64,000 nt of DNA from Bugulina stolonifera (GCA_935421135.1 OW285197.1:11224223-11288222), one strand, 5' to 3'. Counted from the stretch's first letter, positions 50,701-62,689 are shown. The notes: generated by a model not told the origin, from the sequence alone. Made by a program: numbers and translations.

Positions 50701-53700
50701 TTCCCTGTTCCTACTGTGATTTTTATTAGACAACGTAAACAATCTCGGTACTGGGAATAAATATTGTATTTTCACGCTAATGGTAGTGGGTTATTATTAT
50801 GCGACTATGACTGTGTAGTTGGAAATACCATGAGTATATAAATGTACACAAGTATCATCTCTTCAATGTAAACATGTCGTGGATTTAGGGTAGACAATAT
50901 CACACATTTGATATTATTGTATGCGATGTACAAGTGGACGTATGTTACACCAAAGTGTCTGATCATTCTACATACTCTAGTAAGTCCTAAACGATAGCAG
51001 GATTACCTCAACCTAGAGATTTTCCCAATCTAGGGACTCCCCAATCTAGGGATTCCCCCAACCTGGAGATTCCCCAATCTAGGGATTCCCCAACCTGGGG
51101 CATTCTCCCAACCTAGTGATGTCAAGCATAAACTTAACCAGCATGATGATTGGAAATAATTTGATTTAATTTACTAGATGCAATAAAATTTGCTGTAAAA
51201 CCGTGTAGGGTTGAGCTTGATGGACCTATATCTATAAATCTACAGTATATATCTATATCTGTATTACTGCATGCATCCTCAATCTTATAGGTAGACACAA
51301 TCATGTGCTCTGTTTCTGACTGCAACAAATGCATTGGTAATAACAACTGTCTGTATACAACCTTTATATTTTTAGCAAACCTCTTCTACAACCGACCAGC
51401 ATTATCTAGGTCAAATAGTGGTGTGACGGCCGAAGATTTTTTGGACACCGAGGTGTGGGATAATGAATTTAGAACTAATGCCAATGAAAATCAATGGATG
51501 TTCCTCACCATGCAAAGAAGATACTACATCAACAAAATAGGGATTTATGTTCACGGCAACTGTTGTGAGTACCCAGTTACGCTGTTGTACAGAATACAAT
51601 ACAAATGTAGACAGCCATACAGAAAGTACAATACTTCACCAACATAAGCATTATTTATAAGCTAAGGCAAACAATATACAGTACTGATAACTTATCTTTA
51701 TAAAATTAGTCAGCTTAGGGCTTATGCCATCTTCGTTTGTGCGTAGATGTACTAGATGATTTATCAAATTTGATTGAGTCTGAGGTGAACAGCAGCATCC
51801 AGTTTGAGTGTCTCAGTAAACAGGTCTACCATTAGATGATCACTCCTGGTAAAATTAGACAGGAGTAAACATAACACGTGACTTACTATCTGTATATGTT
51901 ATAAGAAATGGTGTTTAACTGATTTACTACAGTTTCTTGATTAAGTATGCTGTAACCTACAGTTCTTACTTAGTAGCTTATATTGTATCTTAGTGGGAAT
52001 AAACAAGGAGTTAACCATCTATGGCAGCACTAATCATAATAATGAGAGACCGGGACCCAATGCTGAAAATTGGGCAGCATTCCATACAGTTGATAGTATT
52101 GACGATAACTACTATGAGATCCTTCCACCAGATGGCTCTGAGTACATCACACGGCCTCGGCATGTGGGCTTTCATTCTACTCATGCTAATGGCTTGTGCT
52201 TTGCTTTCGTCGATGCATATGGATATCGTGAGTATAAATTACACCGCAATTAAATAGTTGGTTAGTCAGAAAATCTAGCAAATGTACAATGTACTGCAGT
52301 GTGAGCAGTGTAGTTGTATAATAACTCTATTAGCAATTGGTCAGATATATAAATGAAGCTGTATGGTAGTATGTAGTATTAGTATTACATGTACATATAT
52401 ATAGCTTTATAGAGATAGCATTAGTAATCTGTCACAGTCTAATAATCTCAGTACATACAATGTACCTGTACATTGTAATTCAGCCCTCACCTTTAGAAGG
52501 CAATGGAATTAGTAACTTTTTCCTAAGAATCCCTAAGCAAATCCCAAGCCGAAGATTAATGCACAGCTCGGTAGAAAAAAGGACGACCCTAGATAGAGCC
52601 GTCATTCAAGATATAATAATATACATGAATGACATTATTTGTACACAATAAAGGCGATACTATGGGAAAATAAGTCTTATAATATAATAAAAGGCGCGAC
52701 GACCTTGAAGTTTGTTGGCAGGCAAACGGACTGGGAGTCGTCCATTACAGTATTAAACTGTTTCATCAATCAAAAGAATTAAATGATTTATTTGTCGTCC
52801 ATTACAGTATTAAACTGTTTCATCAATCAAAAGAATTAAATGATTTATTTGTATAAAAAGTAAACTGAAGTTAGACTATTACCTGGCGTTATCTGTTTTA
52901 TCTTTTGAGAGCAACATATCAAGTCAGTATCATATTATAATATAATGGTATGACGAAGAGAAAACTTTTCTAATGGCATCTTAGCTTTAGCCTAGGTTAA
53001 TGTTACAATATACGGACGAGTGTGCGCAGTGGAAAGACTAGATTTTCTTACTTGAAATATGGATGGGCTAAAATGGACCATTTCTCTCAGTTCAGTGTTT
53101 CTTCCTAAAAAGTTATCTCCCAAAACAAATAATATACTTCACTCTGACCAATGACACAATGCCAGGTTTCAATTTCCTTTGTGGTGCAGGTTTGAGAAAT
53201 ATTTTGTTTGGGTCGAGTGAAACTCACTTTTGGAAAAAGCAGACCTCTAAAAAGTAAAACCGACAATAGTTGAAAAAATATCTTTATAAAAATATTCCAA
53301 AACAAACATAAAATATTGTAGCTCTACAAGAATTGCCTGACGTCAAGTTGCTTCTCTCTGAAGAAAGCGACACTTCTCTCATACCATCCGAGGTAGACGG
53401 ATTGTGGCATGCTATTGCAGAGTCAGCATCAGATGTGCTTATAGGTCAAATAAACTTCAATCCACACGTGGGTGCGAGGAAAATTGGTTTCTTAAGCGAA
53501 TCAGACGTTAAAACTTCAATCAGCCTGCGTGAGATCGAAGCTTATGGATACGAATGCGGTAAGATATTATTATGACAACATTTCGGTTGATTTGATTAGT
53601 CCTGTCATTTGCAGGTCACTGTAAAAATGCCTAAATACCAGCTAAGCAACATACACTTAACTTTATCTTATCTATGCCTAGTTGCACACAGTTCGGAGGA

Positions 53701-56700
53701 ATGATGCATCAAACACCTCGGACCAGTACATCAAAAAGATTCATATTTTGTACTTAGTATAGGTCACTATTGTACCTTGATGATGTCCTAAAATCACAAC
53801 TATCCCCACTATTCCAAAAGCAAACGCTATTTATCATACCAATTGTCATGTCTGAACCGGAATTATAGCAGAATATGTTTACCTCGAGCTGACCCCGACC
53901 TGCTCTGTATTTTTCCCTTAGCTCGGTCACTGCTATGTTAATACATAGATAAGTGCTAGTTATTTCTTAGACTTAGACGCTGTTTAGTACACATATTACA
54001 CCCACCTGGAGTATTTATTGCCAATAGGTAGCATTCTATACTTGCTACCTACCTATGTAGTGGCTGCCAGATTTGAGAATCACTGGACTTTGTCACACAG
54101 GTGCCTGCTACTTGTAGCCATCCCTGTTGTTAGTGTTAAATAGCCAGGTTCATAATCAGTACTGTATTTAGCTTACTCCTTAGCCAATCAGTAATATAGT
54201 ACCCTTCTCCCAAGATGCGTAGAACAGCCGTTATGGCTATTATAACAGTTAGCATGGGTATAAACCTGCATTCGACCAGTGAAAATGCTAGACTAGGCTG
54301 ATACAGTTTACCTCTTGTGAGATCATAGGAGGTAATACCCCTGCCCTCTATACGAGGTAATATCCTCTTGGTGTTCTTCACTGAATGAAGCATTATGCCC
54401 TGTTCTGTCCAACCAGGCTGGACCAATATCTTTTTTCGAAACTCACTGGAAAAATCAGATTGTAATTTATATTTCTATGGCTATGAAACTCAAAGTGGCC
54501 ATGGATAACTTTGTGTTCCCGGTGACATTTTATTCGTTCTAATTTTCAGAGAATGTTGCTGCTGATAAGATCGCTTCCCAAAAATCAACTATCAATAGCC
54601 CAACTTTGACACATTCAAACGTGAGAGGTATCTACACAAGCTATGATCTGAACTATGACACGAATCGCTATATTTGTACCATGAGACAGCCAGACACGTG
54701 GTTCAGAATTGGTACAGGCGACCATTTCACATTGCTGATATCTATGGAGGTTTATTGGACTACAACCACAGGTAGGCAGCACAGATGCTGACAAGCTATA
54801 TTCACTTTAATATAATACAAAAGCAAAATATATAATATGTCATTTCGGTGAAACCCTGGAGCCTCTGTGAGTCGACTTATGAATTGAACTGAAAGATTTT
54901 CAATTCATAAGTCCATTTTCAGTTCTCTTCATGACCTCCCTGTGAGTTCCCCCATCACCTTGTAGAGTTATTGCAGTTGAATTTATACTAGCCAGCAAGA
55001 TCTATACTGCTGGAGAAAAAGATAAAGTACAATAGAAACCAGAACATGCATGTACTAGAGTTAGAACGAGACTCGAGATTTCTCGAGTCTCGTATCGACT
55101 TGTCTTGTCTTGAAAGTCGTCGCGAGATGGCAATTAGTATTCGAGACTGGAAAACAAATAGCAGCTAACAATTTTTATTTGTAATAAATTAATAATAATA
55201 ATACAATTAATTGCTAATCAACAATAAATCTATCAAATAGAAATTTATTATTCGAATTATTTAGTAATACTACCTACATGTACATTCCCAGCACTGATTT
55301 TCTAGTAATAGCATTGCAGCTAATGCTACTAGTTGATCACTACAAGTCAAACAGAATTATTAACGACTGTCAATCACCACTCCCATAATGCAATGTCATG
55401 TCCTTACCAAAAGTTGTCTACTCGTGAGATTATTTCATTAGAGGAAACATAACTCCATGCTAATTTTTCAAATTGCATTATTATTTTAGTACCCATGTAC
55501 ATGCAATGTAATGTACATGGAATACAGTCATGTGCAATGTATTTTACAGCCTCCTGTTCACCTTTTATTGAAATGCATAATGATAAATAATACAGAGTTT
55601 ACAGAGTAGCAATTGAAATTATTGGAGTTCTAACAAACATGCAGATATATGAAATTTGGCAATTTTTTTAGGAAAATTCCCTTGAATCTTAAAACCCAGT
55701 CTCGTCTCGAATTTTTTAAAAGTAGGGTCTCGAATCTCGCCTCGAATCCAAAAATGCTGTCTCGTTCCACTTCTAGCATGTACAGGAATAAATTGATATT
55801 CTAATGACTAAAGGTGCGCTGCTGAATTAATTTCAAAGTTAAATTTTAACATCTACACCAAATATATCTTTTGTATTATCCCACTGACTAACAGTTATTA
55901 ATCTTTCAGATCGGCTCAGTATAGATGGATTGTATGGTTTGTCTACCGAATCACGAACATTTCCTACACCTTCTCTTGAAAGTTCTGATTGGGAAGAGTT
56001 CTTCTATTCTGAACACTTCACCAGAAATCAAAGTCTGATATACACAATGTTTACAGCTCCAATGAAAGCTCTTATTTTTCATCGTATAGCACTCTACTCA
56101 ACTGACCCTCGAGGTTTCTCAATAGCAGGAGTTAATTATTTCGGAACAGGTACGTACACGCAGGAAGCAGTATGGAGATCCCTATGTTATATGCAGCCAA
56201 CTTTTTGGCATGAAACTATTGGTTTAAAGACGCATGTGCCTTTTATAAAATTGAATGCAAAATAAACTACTTTTGTAAAATAAATGATGTGTTTTTAGCA
56301 AGGAATTTATTTTGGAGCAGTCAGAGACTTGTTTCAAATTCAGAGCATGCTACCCACTACACCAGTTCAGCGATCTTTAAAAAGGAAGCTTCACCGGTGA
56401 GCAGTACCATGCTCTGAGCGAACTGCACACAAGGCACCCCTCTTATTATGGCCACCTTGCATCTTATAAATGGTGCCTTAGAGGCTCTGGGTTCAAATCC
56501 CAGTCAGGGACTGGTATTTTCATGAATTTGAAACAAGTCTCTAACTGCTCAAAAATAATTTCCCTGCTAAAAACGCATCATATAGTCATGTAAAAACTGC
56601 CCAAATCCCTTACCATTATATAAGGCGCAAGGTGGCCATAATAAATGGGTGCCTCGTGTGCAGTTTGCTCAGAGTATGTTACTGCTCACTGGTGAAGCTT

Positions 56701-57993
56701 CTGTTTTAAGGGTTGCTGAGCTGGTGTAGTGGGTAGCATGTTCTCTTCACTGCGCTAGGCGATTAGGTGCCGTAGAGGTGCCGGGTTCGAACCCCAGTCA
56801 GGGACTGGCATTTTCATGGATTTGAAACAAGTCTCTGACTGCTCAAAAATAATTTCTTTGCTAAAAATGCATCATATATATATATATTTATATATATAAA
56901 AAAATGGCCAAACCCCTTACCATCATGTAAGGCCGCATTGAAAAATTGTAATGGCCATTACAATATTATTATAGAATAGCCTAGTAATACATCATATTGC
57001 GCTTTTCAATAATGTCAGTAGTTACTTAGTTGTTGCTATAATTCATAGAAGCATCACAAAAAGTAGAATCCAAACACATAATTAGTTTGCCATGCATTCA
57101 TCTATTCGCCTGAAAAATAGTATCTTTGGGATTTATATACAAAAGGGTTTAGTTAATACACTTCCATTTATACAGGCATAATCCAGTATTAATGATGGGG
57201 CCAAAGGTTAACTTTTAGCCCATTGCTTACTACAGTGTACTTGTATCATGATAGGACACTAACCACGCTACGGTTACCATAGCTGGTCACTGGTTTGAAC
57301 TTGCAGTCTGAAGAAGCTTCTAAAAATTGTAAATTAGCAATCATGTGGTTATTTTCAACTAAATTTACAAGAGGGAGTGAATGGGTTAGACGTGTATCAC
57401 CTGCCGTGGAGGACTAGGCAGCAGATAACAGCTTGGTGTACTCAAGCTACATGACCGCTAATCGAGATGTGTATGAGATGTGTCGTATAGCATATGCATC
57501 CACATGTATAATATAGGCATACAAGTAGACATACATGTAATGTATAAAAAGTTGGCATTTAGATGGAAAATGCAAACTTCAGCAACCATTCTCACTGACA
57601 GTGGGGTAGCAAGTCAAATCAGCTTGTTGCAAGCATGTGACCACACAACTATAACGGATATTCATGGATAGTGTTAGTTACCTGTATATATATAATACAT
57701 GTAATTATATTATTATAAATATAGCCCTAATGGGAATCAAGATACAAGACTAGTAGTAGTAGTGCATTCACACATGCATGTGTGAATATATATTTTAGTG
57801 CTCACTTACCTAGATCAAGTACGGTCTTTACAAAGCTCTAGAGCAAACAGTAGCACAGGTGCAGGAAGAATCAAAGATCTGAACATAAACACTATTCAAG
57901 CCACACTACCTGGAGATGGCACTGATCAATGGGTATGCTTAGATATACAAGCAGCCAGAACAATCCTAGCCTACTCCCTAATAGCAGGGTCAG
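44789..57993 (+). CDS. Secreted multi-module F5/8C-fucolectin-like protein
   Basis: Fourteen exons: 44789-44847 (signal peptide MADKLAFIVLSVLALTAAI), 45248-45288, 45572-45787, 46162-46368, 47154-47390, 47593-47769, 47880-48104, 50389-50610, 51376-51564, 51994-52227, 53322-53558, 54550-54771, 55910-56149, 57799-57993; about 900 residues read. All module exons are 1-1 phase. Two exon types occur. The N-half type has NIALNKPTSQSS...AVDG...WWKVDL features. The C-half type ends in a strand such as ITLREVELYGY. Order after the leader: N,N,C,N,N,C,N,C,C,N,C,N. F5/8C and fucolectin folds bind carbohydrates or lipids outside the cell; recognition or adhesion is a likely role. Later exons (VDAYGY, EAYGYEC) keep the signature though sequence identity is low. 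No terminal exon or stop was found; LTR insertions follow. Confidence 0.72.
45040..45084. other. Near-perfect 45-nt hairpin in lectin-gene intron 1
   Basis: A 21-bp stem (TTGAATGTTAGAAATGTACAG with one mismatch in its partner) around a 3-base loop. Too short for a typical miRNA precursor; more likely a cruciform or MITE remnant. Confidence 0.6.
48113..49900. mobile_element. 1.79-kb foldback transposon with about 430-bp inverted ends
   Basis: Long inverted repeats (48113-about 48545 and about 49480-49900) that differ at few positions, starting CATAGATATAATATAAACAC, with an 8-bp target duplication GTGTGTAT (48105-48112, 49901-49908). The inner region has no ORF of note. It inserted at the 5' splice site of the exon ending at 48104, and the duplicated target keeps the GT donor. 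Confidence 0.88.
51009..51120. repeat. Minisatellite, about 17-19-bp unit
   Basis: Six imperfect copies of 'ccccaatctagggatt' / 'cccaacctggagatt' in a lectin-gene intron. Confidence 0.85.
52738..52851. repeat. Perfect 57-bp tandem duplication
   Basis: Two identical adjacent copies (52738-52794, 52795-52851) in a lectin-gene intron. Identity implies a recent event or an assembly duplicate. Confidence 0.95.
55056..55775. mobile_element. 720-bp hAT-type MITE
   Basis: Imperfect inverted ends TAGAGTTAGAACGAGAC / GTCTCGTTCCACTTCTA and a perfect 8-bp target duplication GCATGTAC (55048-55055, 55776-55783). Subterminal CGAGACT/TCTCGA motifs recur near both ends. No coding capacity. Located in the lectin-gene intron before the exon at 55910. 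Confidence 0.88.
56343..56740. mobile_element. Foldback of SINE family C
   Basis: Arms of about 110 bp are inverted ('gctacccactacaccagttc' on the left; its complement near 56718-56740) around a tRNA-like B box GGGTTCAAATCCC (about 56489). The same arms occur in gene A intron 5. Confidence 0.7.
56700..56960 (+). mobile_element. tRNA-derived SINE, family C
   Basis: A-box region GAGCTGGTGTAGTGGGTAGC, then B box CGGGTTCGAACCCC at about 56783, and a body 'ggatttgaaacaagtctctg' shared with 56530 and 21285. The head overlaps the right arm of the foldback next to it. Confidence 0.7.
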
Positions 57994-58662
57994 GTGAGTG
58001 TCAAAGGTCAAAGGTCAAAATATCACTATTATTGAATGCAATAATAAACTTCTTATTTTCAGGGGCGTATTTTCAGGGGCGTATTTTAAGGGGCGGCAAA
58101 GAGGCACTGTCACCTTTGTTACCAAAATTAAGTGGCCTAAAAGCAATACTCCGCTTATAGCAGCACAAATGCAACAAACCCAGTAATCTAAGAATAATTA
58201 CTACATTGTAAGTGGCACACAAAGGAGCCCATAGAACGGTGTACTCTGCTAAAAGGTGCTATGGCTATGCCAAGGTTAAAAACTTGCGGTCTTGTGAATG
58301 AATGTATACATATTGTTTTTTATGGATAGTCATTTATACCAAGGAAAAAATAATAAATGCAAAAGTGAAAGTAGTGAACAGCTAACTCGGGTGAACCAAT
58401 TTGTAAGTCACTGCTATCCAAGGGCTGATTTCTTCCCTGCCACTGACTAAGAGCCGATGCATGAAGTTTAATTCCAATTTTTTTTTGGTTTCCCTCAAAA
58501 ATATTTATGATTTATTGTTTTCATATAATTAAAAGTATTTGCATTCATTTTAGTTATTCATTCCAGCCATTGCCACTCCACTGACAGCTACTACTCTACT
58601 GCTAGATTCACTGCTAGCAACTAAATATGTATTGTAAAGAAAAGTTACTAATTTGAAAATAC
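57994..58662. other. Non-coding stretch after the last lectin exon
   Basis: Begins with the donor GTGAGTG. Contains a doubled 'aggggcgtatttt' at 58062-58090. No C-half exon partner for the exon at 57799-57993 was found here. Confidence 0.5.
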
Positions 58663-59331
58663 TGTAATGGTACGCACAGTCGTCTCCTACACCTGACACT
58701 CATTATTGTGTGCATATACATGTATATATCTGCTTGTACTTTACTATATGTTATTGTACATGTATATACTTGTATGACTATTATTATGTCTTTTATGCCT
58801 TTTATACACATGTACAGAGGCCCGACCTCTTAGAATCCATTGATATTCATTTTGTACATGAATTGGACCATTATAAGCGACTTTTGTAGAACCCGACCTA
58901 TTTTGGGTCGCGCGTCGGGCTTCCGGCGGCCATCTTGTTGCGCAACTTCCGGACGACCACACGTCGTCTTTTCCCGACACTACGTCGACCGGAAGTCTTT
59001 ATACTATATAAAGAGCATTGTTTCACTGTTCATTGTCTCAGTCTTCACTTGGCTTTCAATAAAGACACATCTATACTTGATACAGAGACTTTCACTTCCT
59101 TTTGTCAGGTCATTCGCTTAGCGAACCGCCTACTAGGTCGGATCACTCTCTTTCATAGTATAGTCTGAAGGTCAGACTTGAGACCAGATGGGTCGTCTCT
59201 GATAGTTATTGGACAACTGAGACCGCTCGATCTTTCATGTAATGCGAAGTCCTAGCACCACTCATAGGCACTTCATTTATGGGTCGATAGTCGTCCAAGG
59301 ACGACCGCACCAAATCACAGAAATCATTACA
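58663..59331 (+). mobile_element. Solo LTR, copy 1
   Basis: 669-bp LTR bounded by TGTAATG / CATTACA with a 4-bp target duplication ATAC (58659-58662, 59332-59335). A TATA box (CTATATAAAG, about 59004) and AATAAA (59058-59063) mark promoter and R-region polyadenylation. No internal region is attached, so it arose by LTR-LTR recombination. ORFs inside it are not genes. Confidence 0.9.
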
Positions 59332-59439
59332 ATACAATGATATAACAATAACTAAATATTTTAATTTTAAACTTATATTTAATATAATATACTATTAATA
59401 TTATCTCAGTTTTAATAGGCTACTTCACTTTTCGTATGC

Positions 59440-59497
59440 CAACAGTCAAAACATACTAACCTATTTCCTAATAGCGCGGTCAGGTGAGTGTCAAAAG
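59440..59497 (+). pseudogene. Decayed duplicate of the end of lectin exon 57799-57993
   Basis: The tract 'cctaatagcgcggtcaggtg' with flanks repeats 'cctaatagcagggtcaggtg' at 57978-57997, including the exon end, the GTGAGTGTCAAA donor and the following bases. The upstream part of the exon is missing or unrecognisable. Confidence 0.7.
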
Positions 59498-59518
59498 GTC
59501 ACCATAATTATTAAATAC

Positions 59519-60217
59519 TGTAATGGTACAGGACATTTGTATACGACCTCAGCTACCAGACAAAAGACCTACAGCACCTTAAGTGCCTAGTAGTTGTCAC
59601 AGCTCTACTCAGCTAACACTCAAACTCTCATAACTAGCTGCTCGTATACCTATATTCAACTGTATTGCATGTTAAACCATTTAATTACTGTCTATATACG
59701 TGTATTCATGTGTTTATACTCATTACATACTGCTGTGCATTCATGCATGACTATTATTATGTCTTTTATGCCTTTTATACCCATGTACAGAGGCCCGACC
59801 TCTTAGAATCCATTGATATTCATTTTGTACATGAATTGGACCATTATAAGCAACTTTTGTAGAACCCGACCTATTTTGGGTCGGGCTTCCGGCGGCCATC
59901 TTGTTGCGCAACTTCCGGACGACCACACGTCGTCTTTTCCCGACACTACGTCGGCCGGAAGTCCTTATACTATATAAAGGGCATTGTTTCACTGTTCATT
60001 GTCTCAGTCTTCACTTGGCTTTCAATAAAGACACATCTATACTTGATACAGAGACTTTCACTTCCTTTTGTCAGGTCATTCGCTTAGCGAACCGCCTACT
60101 AGGTCGAATCACTCTCTTTCATAGTATAGTCTGAAGGTCAGACTTGGGACCAGATGGGTCGTCTCTGGTAGATTTTGGGCTACTGAGACCGCTCGATCTT
60201 TCATGTAATGCGAAGTC
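59519..60217 (+). mobile_element. LTR copy 2, left part (interrupted)
   Basis: Starts TGTAATGG, preceded by ATAC, and matches copy 1 from the GAGGCCCGACC tract onward. Its U3 start differs from copies 1 and 3, so it is a second subfamily. It stops at GCGAAGTC and resumes at 63371. TATA box and AATAAA are present. Confidence 0.85.
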
Positions 60218-60447
60218 GTCTCGGGCCTGCTGGGTGAAGGTGCTAATCCACGGCTTAGTGGCTCCGGAATGCTGGGATGACTGTATGGGTAGCTTGTCAG
60301 TGAGTTTGTGCAGCTTAATTGTAGCTTGCTTCAGGGTAGAGGTGACAGGAGGTGGAGTAGGTGGAGGCGTGCCGTCTGGAGTGAGCGTCTTCCGTACAGG
60401 AGATGTGTCTACAATACACAATTCATTTGATGTGTATCCTCCGCCTT

Positions 60448-62373
60448 CTAACTCATGCTCTCTCCTGTGGAAATGTGCAGGGGAATCCTCCTCTGTCCCG
60501 ACTGGTCTATGCCGAGTGGGGAGGGATCCATACTGGAAGGAGTAGCCGTCTCGTCCACACGAGAATGAGAAAGGATACGAGTGCTATCGTTAGTTTCACC
60601 AGTGACACGAAGAGTGCAGAGGCTGCCACATGTAGGGATACATGTGCTTTGGTGAAGTGCTGGACGAGAAAGGACTACTCGTCTGTGAGCTGTCGTATTT
60701 ATACTAGCCGAGGGATGAGCAATTGGCTCAATTGTAGGCAATGCCTCAGGCACATTTTCTTTGTTCGACACGTCAAATAAGCGCGGGAACACGGCAATAG
60801 TTGCCTTCGATTGCTTCTTATCTGCTTTATGGGATTTCGAGAGTTCGGCAATCTGTATCTTCGGCTGAACTTGTTCGGCAATACTGAATTCCGTAAGGGA
60901 ACTTTTTGCTCTTTGTATTTGAACTGCTGGCAGTATAGACTGTATCTCCGTCGTAGGGATTATGTCATGGAGGTCGGCTACGCGATACTTCGCGTTCTCT
61001 GGATCATGTCGGGCTATTGAAACTTGAACATTCTTTGAGAGGTTCAGAGGTAGCTCTTCTGTCTGGTCCAGCACGGTTTGCTCCGTGTCGATCCTCAAGC
61101 CACGGACTTGGACTGTAGTGTCTAGCAGTTCTACACACGATAAGTCGTCCGTCGGGGTATACTGAATTTTGGAGGGAATCAGTTGCTGATTAGTGTCGGG
61201 TCTGGACGTGGCCAGATCCTGTTGGTCCTTTTGAGTTGAGGACAGGTCGGGTTTGCCTTGTGAGGTCTGGTCTGACTGGGCGGGACTTGTGAGTCGTCCT
61301 TTCAGCCTTGGGGGGTGATCTGTGGTCACTTCTGTTGTGTCCGGCTTTGAGTGGAGTCGTTTCTTGCCTGGTTTTGGCCTAGTGGGTATAGGTTCATCCA
61401 CTGTGACGGGTGTGGGTGACGCCGTCGGCCTGGAGTGTGATGGGCTAGTCATACGTGGGATTTTCCGCTTGGAGTGGCTACTCTTGTCTTTAGGCTTAGT
61501 GGGTATAGGTTCTTCCACTAGGACGGGTTCTGATGTGTCCGTCGGCCTTTGTGGGCGACCATTGTGGTGTGGTCCACCTTCTCCTTGCTGGGCTCCAGTA
61601 GGAATGGGTTCATCTACTGGGACGGGTCTTGATGTGTCCGTCGGCCTCTGTGGACAACCATTGTGGTTTAGTCCACCTTCTCCTAGGTTGTTGTCTGTGT
61701 CGGCCACAGTAGGAATGGGTTCATCTACTGGGACAGGTTCCGGTGTGACCGTCGGTCCGTCATCCGCTTCTTGACATTTCTGTAAGAGGGTGTGTAGGGC
61801 TTTCCGTAGGAGGTCAGCGGGAAGCTCCTCTTGCTGTTTTGGAGGACTGGTCCTGCCATCTTTGTTACGTAGGAAGGCCGCTCCGGTTTCCAGTGCTTCC
61901 TCCATGTCATCGGGCTGTAACCATGTGTAGTACCATCGTAGGCCGTGGTTGTGGACTGTGAGGCAAAACTTCTCAACAGTCCATTCGTCCAAAGATGCAG
62001 GGGGTGCTCCTTCAAAGGCTGTCGCCATCAGTCTACGGATGAGAGCTGCATAGTCTCTGAGTGATGTGTGGGCTGGCTGTTCCAGGGTGGACAGCTTCCA
62101 TCGGGCTTCTCTGGCAGATAGTCCATACTGTGCCCTCAGTCGGGAAAATATCTCTTCGACTGATCGGGGTCGGCCGCATTCTTGTGCGGGCCCGTGTAGG
62201 GCGGCTCTAAGCCGTATGAGGCGTGCTCTGTCATTCCAGTTGCAACGCTCTGCCATAGCGGTGAAGTCTTCTATGAAGAGTTCTACGTCCTCTTGTCCGT
62301 TGTAGCGGAGTGTTTTGAGGTCCTGCTCGGCTTGGTACATCACCTGCTGAAGCAGGTTCCTTATTCGGTCCAT
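60448..62373 (-). CDS. Retrotransposon Gag polyprotein (intact ORF)
   Basis: An uninterrupted 641-codon ORF starting MDRIRNLLQQ. Residues about 20-110 match the Ty3/gypsy Gag capsid pattern (GQEDVELFIEDFTAMAERCN, then LIRLRAALHGPAQ and IFSRLRAQYGLS). Residues about 205-350 hold four copies of a V-[DE]-EPIPT motif in a Pro/Thr-rich linker. No CCHC zinc knuckle is visible, so RNA binding may rest on basic stretches or on a lost downstream ORF. It is more GC-rich than the host genes. No protease, reverse transcriptase or integrase follows. Confidence 0.82.
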   Translation of the reverse strand: MDRIRNLLQQVMYQAEQDLKTLRYNGQEDVELFIEDFTAMAERCNWNDRARLIRLRAALHGPAQECGRPRSVEEIFSRLRAQYGLSAREARWKLSTLEQPAHTSLRDYAALIRRLMATAFEGAPPASLDEWTVEKFCLTVHNHGLRWYYTWLQPDDMEEALETGAAFLRNKDGRTSPPKQQEELPADLLRKALHTLLQKCQEADDGPTVTPEPVPVDEPIPTVADTDNNLGEGGLNHNGCPQRPTDTSRPVPVDEPIPTGAQQGEGGPHHNGRPQRPTDTSEPVLVEEPIPTKPKDKSSHSKRKIPRMTSPSHSRPTASPTPVTVDEPIPTRPKPGKKRLHSKPDTTEVTTDHPPRLKGRLTSPAQSDQTSQGKPDLSSTQKDQQDLATSRPDTNQQLIPSKIQYTPTDDLSCVELLDTTVQVRGLRIDTEQTVLDQTEELPLNLSKNVQVSIARHDPENAKYRVADLHDIIPTTEIQSILPAVQIQRAKSSLTEFSIAEQVQPKIQIAELSKSHKADKKQSKATIAVFPRLFDVSNKENVPEALPTIEPIAHPSASINTTAHRRVVLSRPALHQSTCIPTCGSLCTLRVTGETNDSTRILSHSRVDETATPSSMDPSPLGIDQSGQRRIPLHISTGESMS

Positions 62374-62689
62374 GTCGGTAGGGTGTCGGGTAGTGAGTAA
62401 AACTGCTTTGGTTTGTTAGGCCGTGTCGGCCTAGTCGACGTACTGAGTACCGTCAATCTATTCTGGATCCGAGGTCGGTCTTTGATTGAAGATCCGGCGT
62501 AGGTCGGGCTACATCCAGCGGAACCACGAGAATTATGGGTGCACTTTAGCGTTTGTCACCTTCTCGTATCCAAGGTTCCCGGGTCCGAGTCCTTAATCGC
62601 CGTAGAAGTATTGAAGAATGAGGTCGGTCGGTTACCCGAGGCCGAGGTCACCTTCCTTCGCTTCGTATCGTAAGAGTACGACCTTAGAA

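Noticed and set aside
54136..54426. 96-codon minus-strand ORF in a lectin intron
   Set aside because: No splice signals, family motif or second copy; probably chance.
58840..60134. ORFs of 70-93 codons repeated at three LTR sites
   Set aside because: They lie inside LTRs around the TATA box and R region; long terminal repeats are not coding here.
61322..61774. 150-codon Gly/Val-rich plus-strand ORF
   Set aside because: Antisense shadow of the gag repeats.
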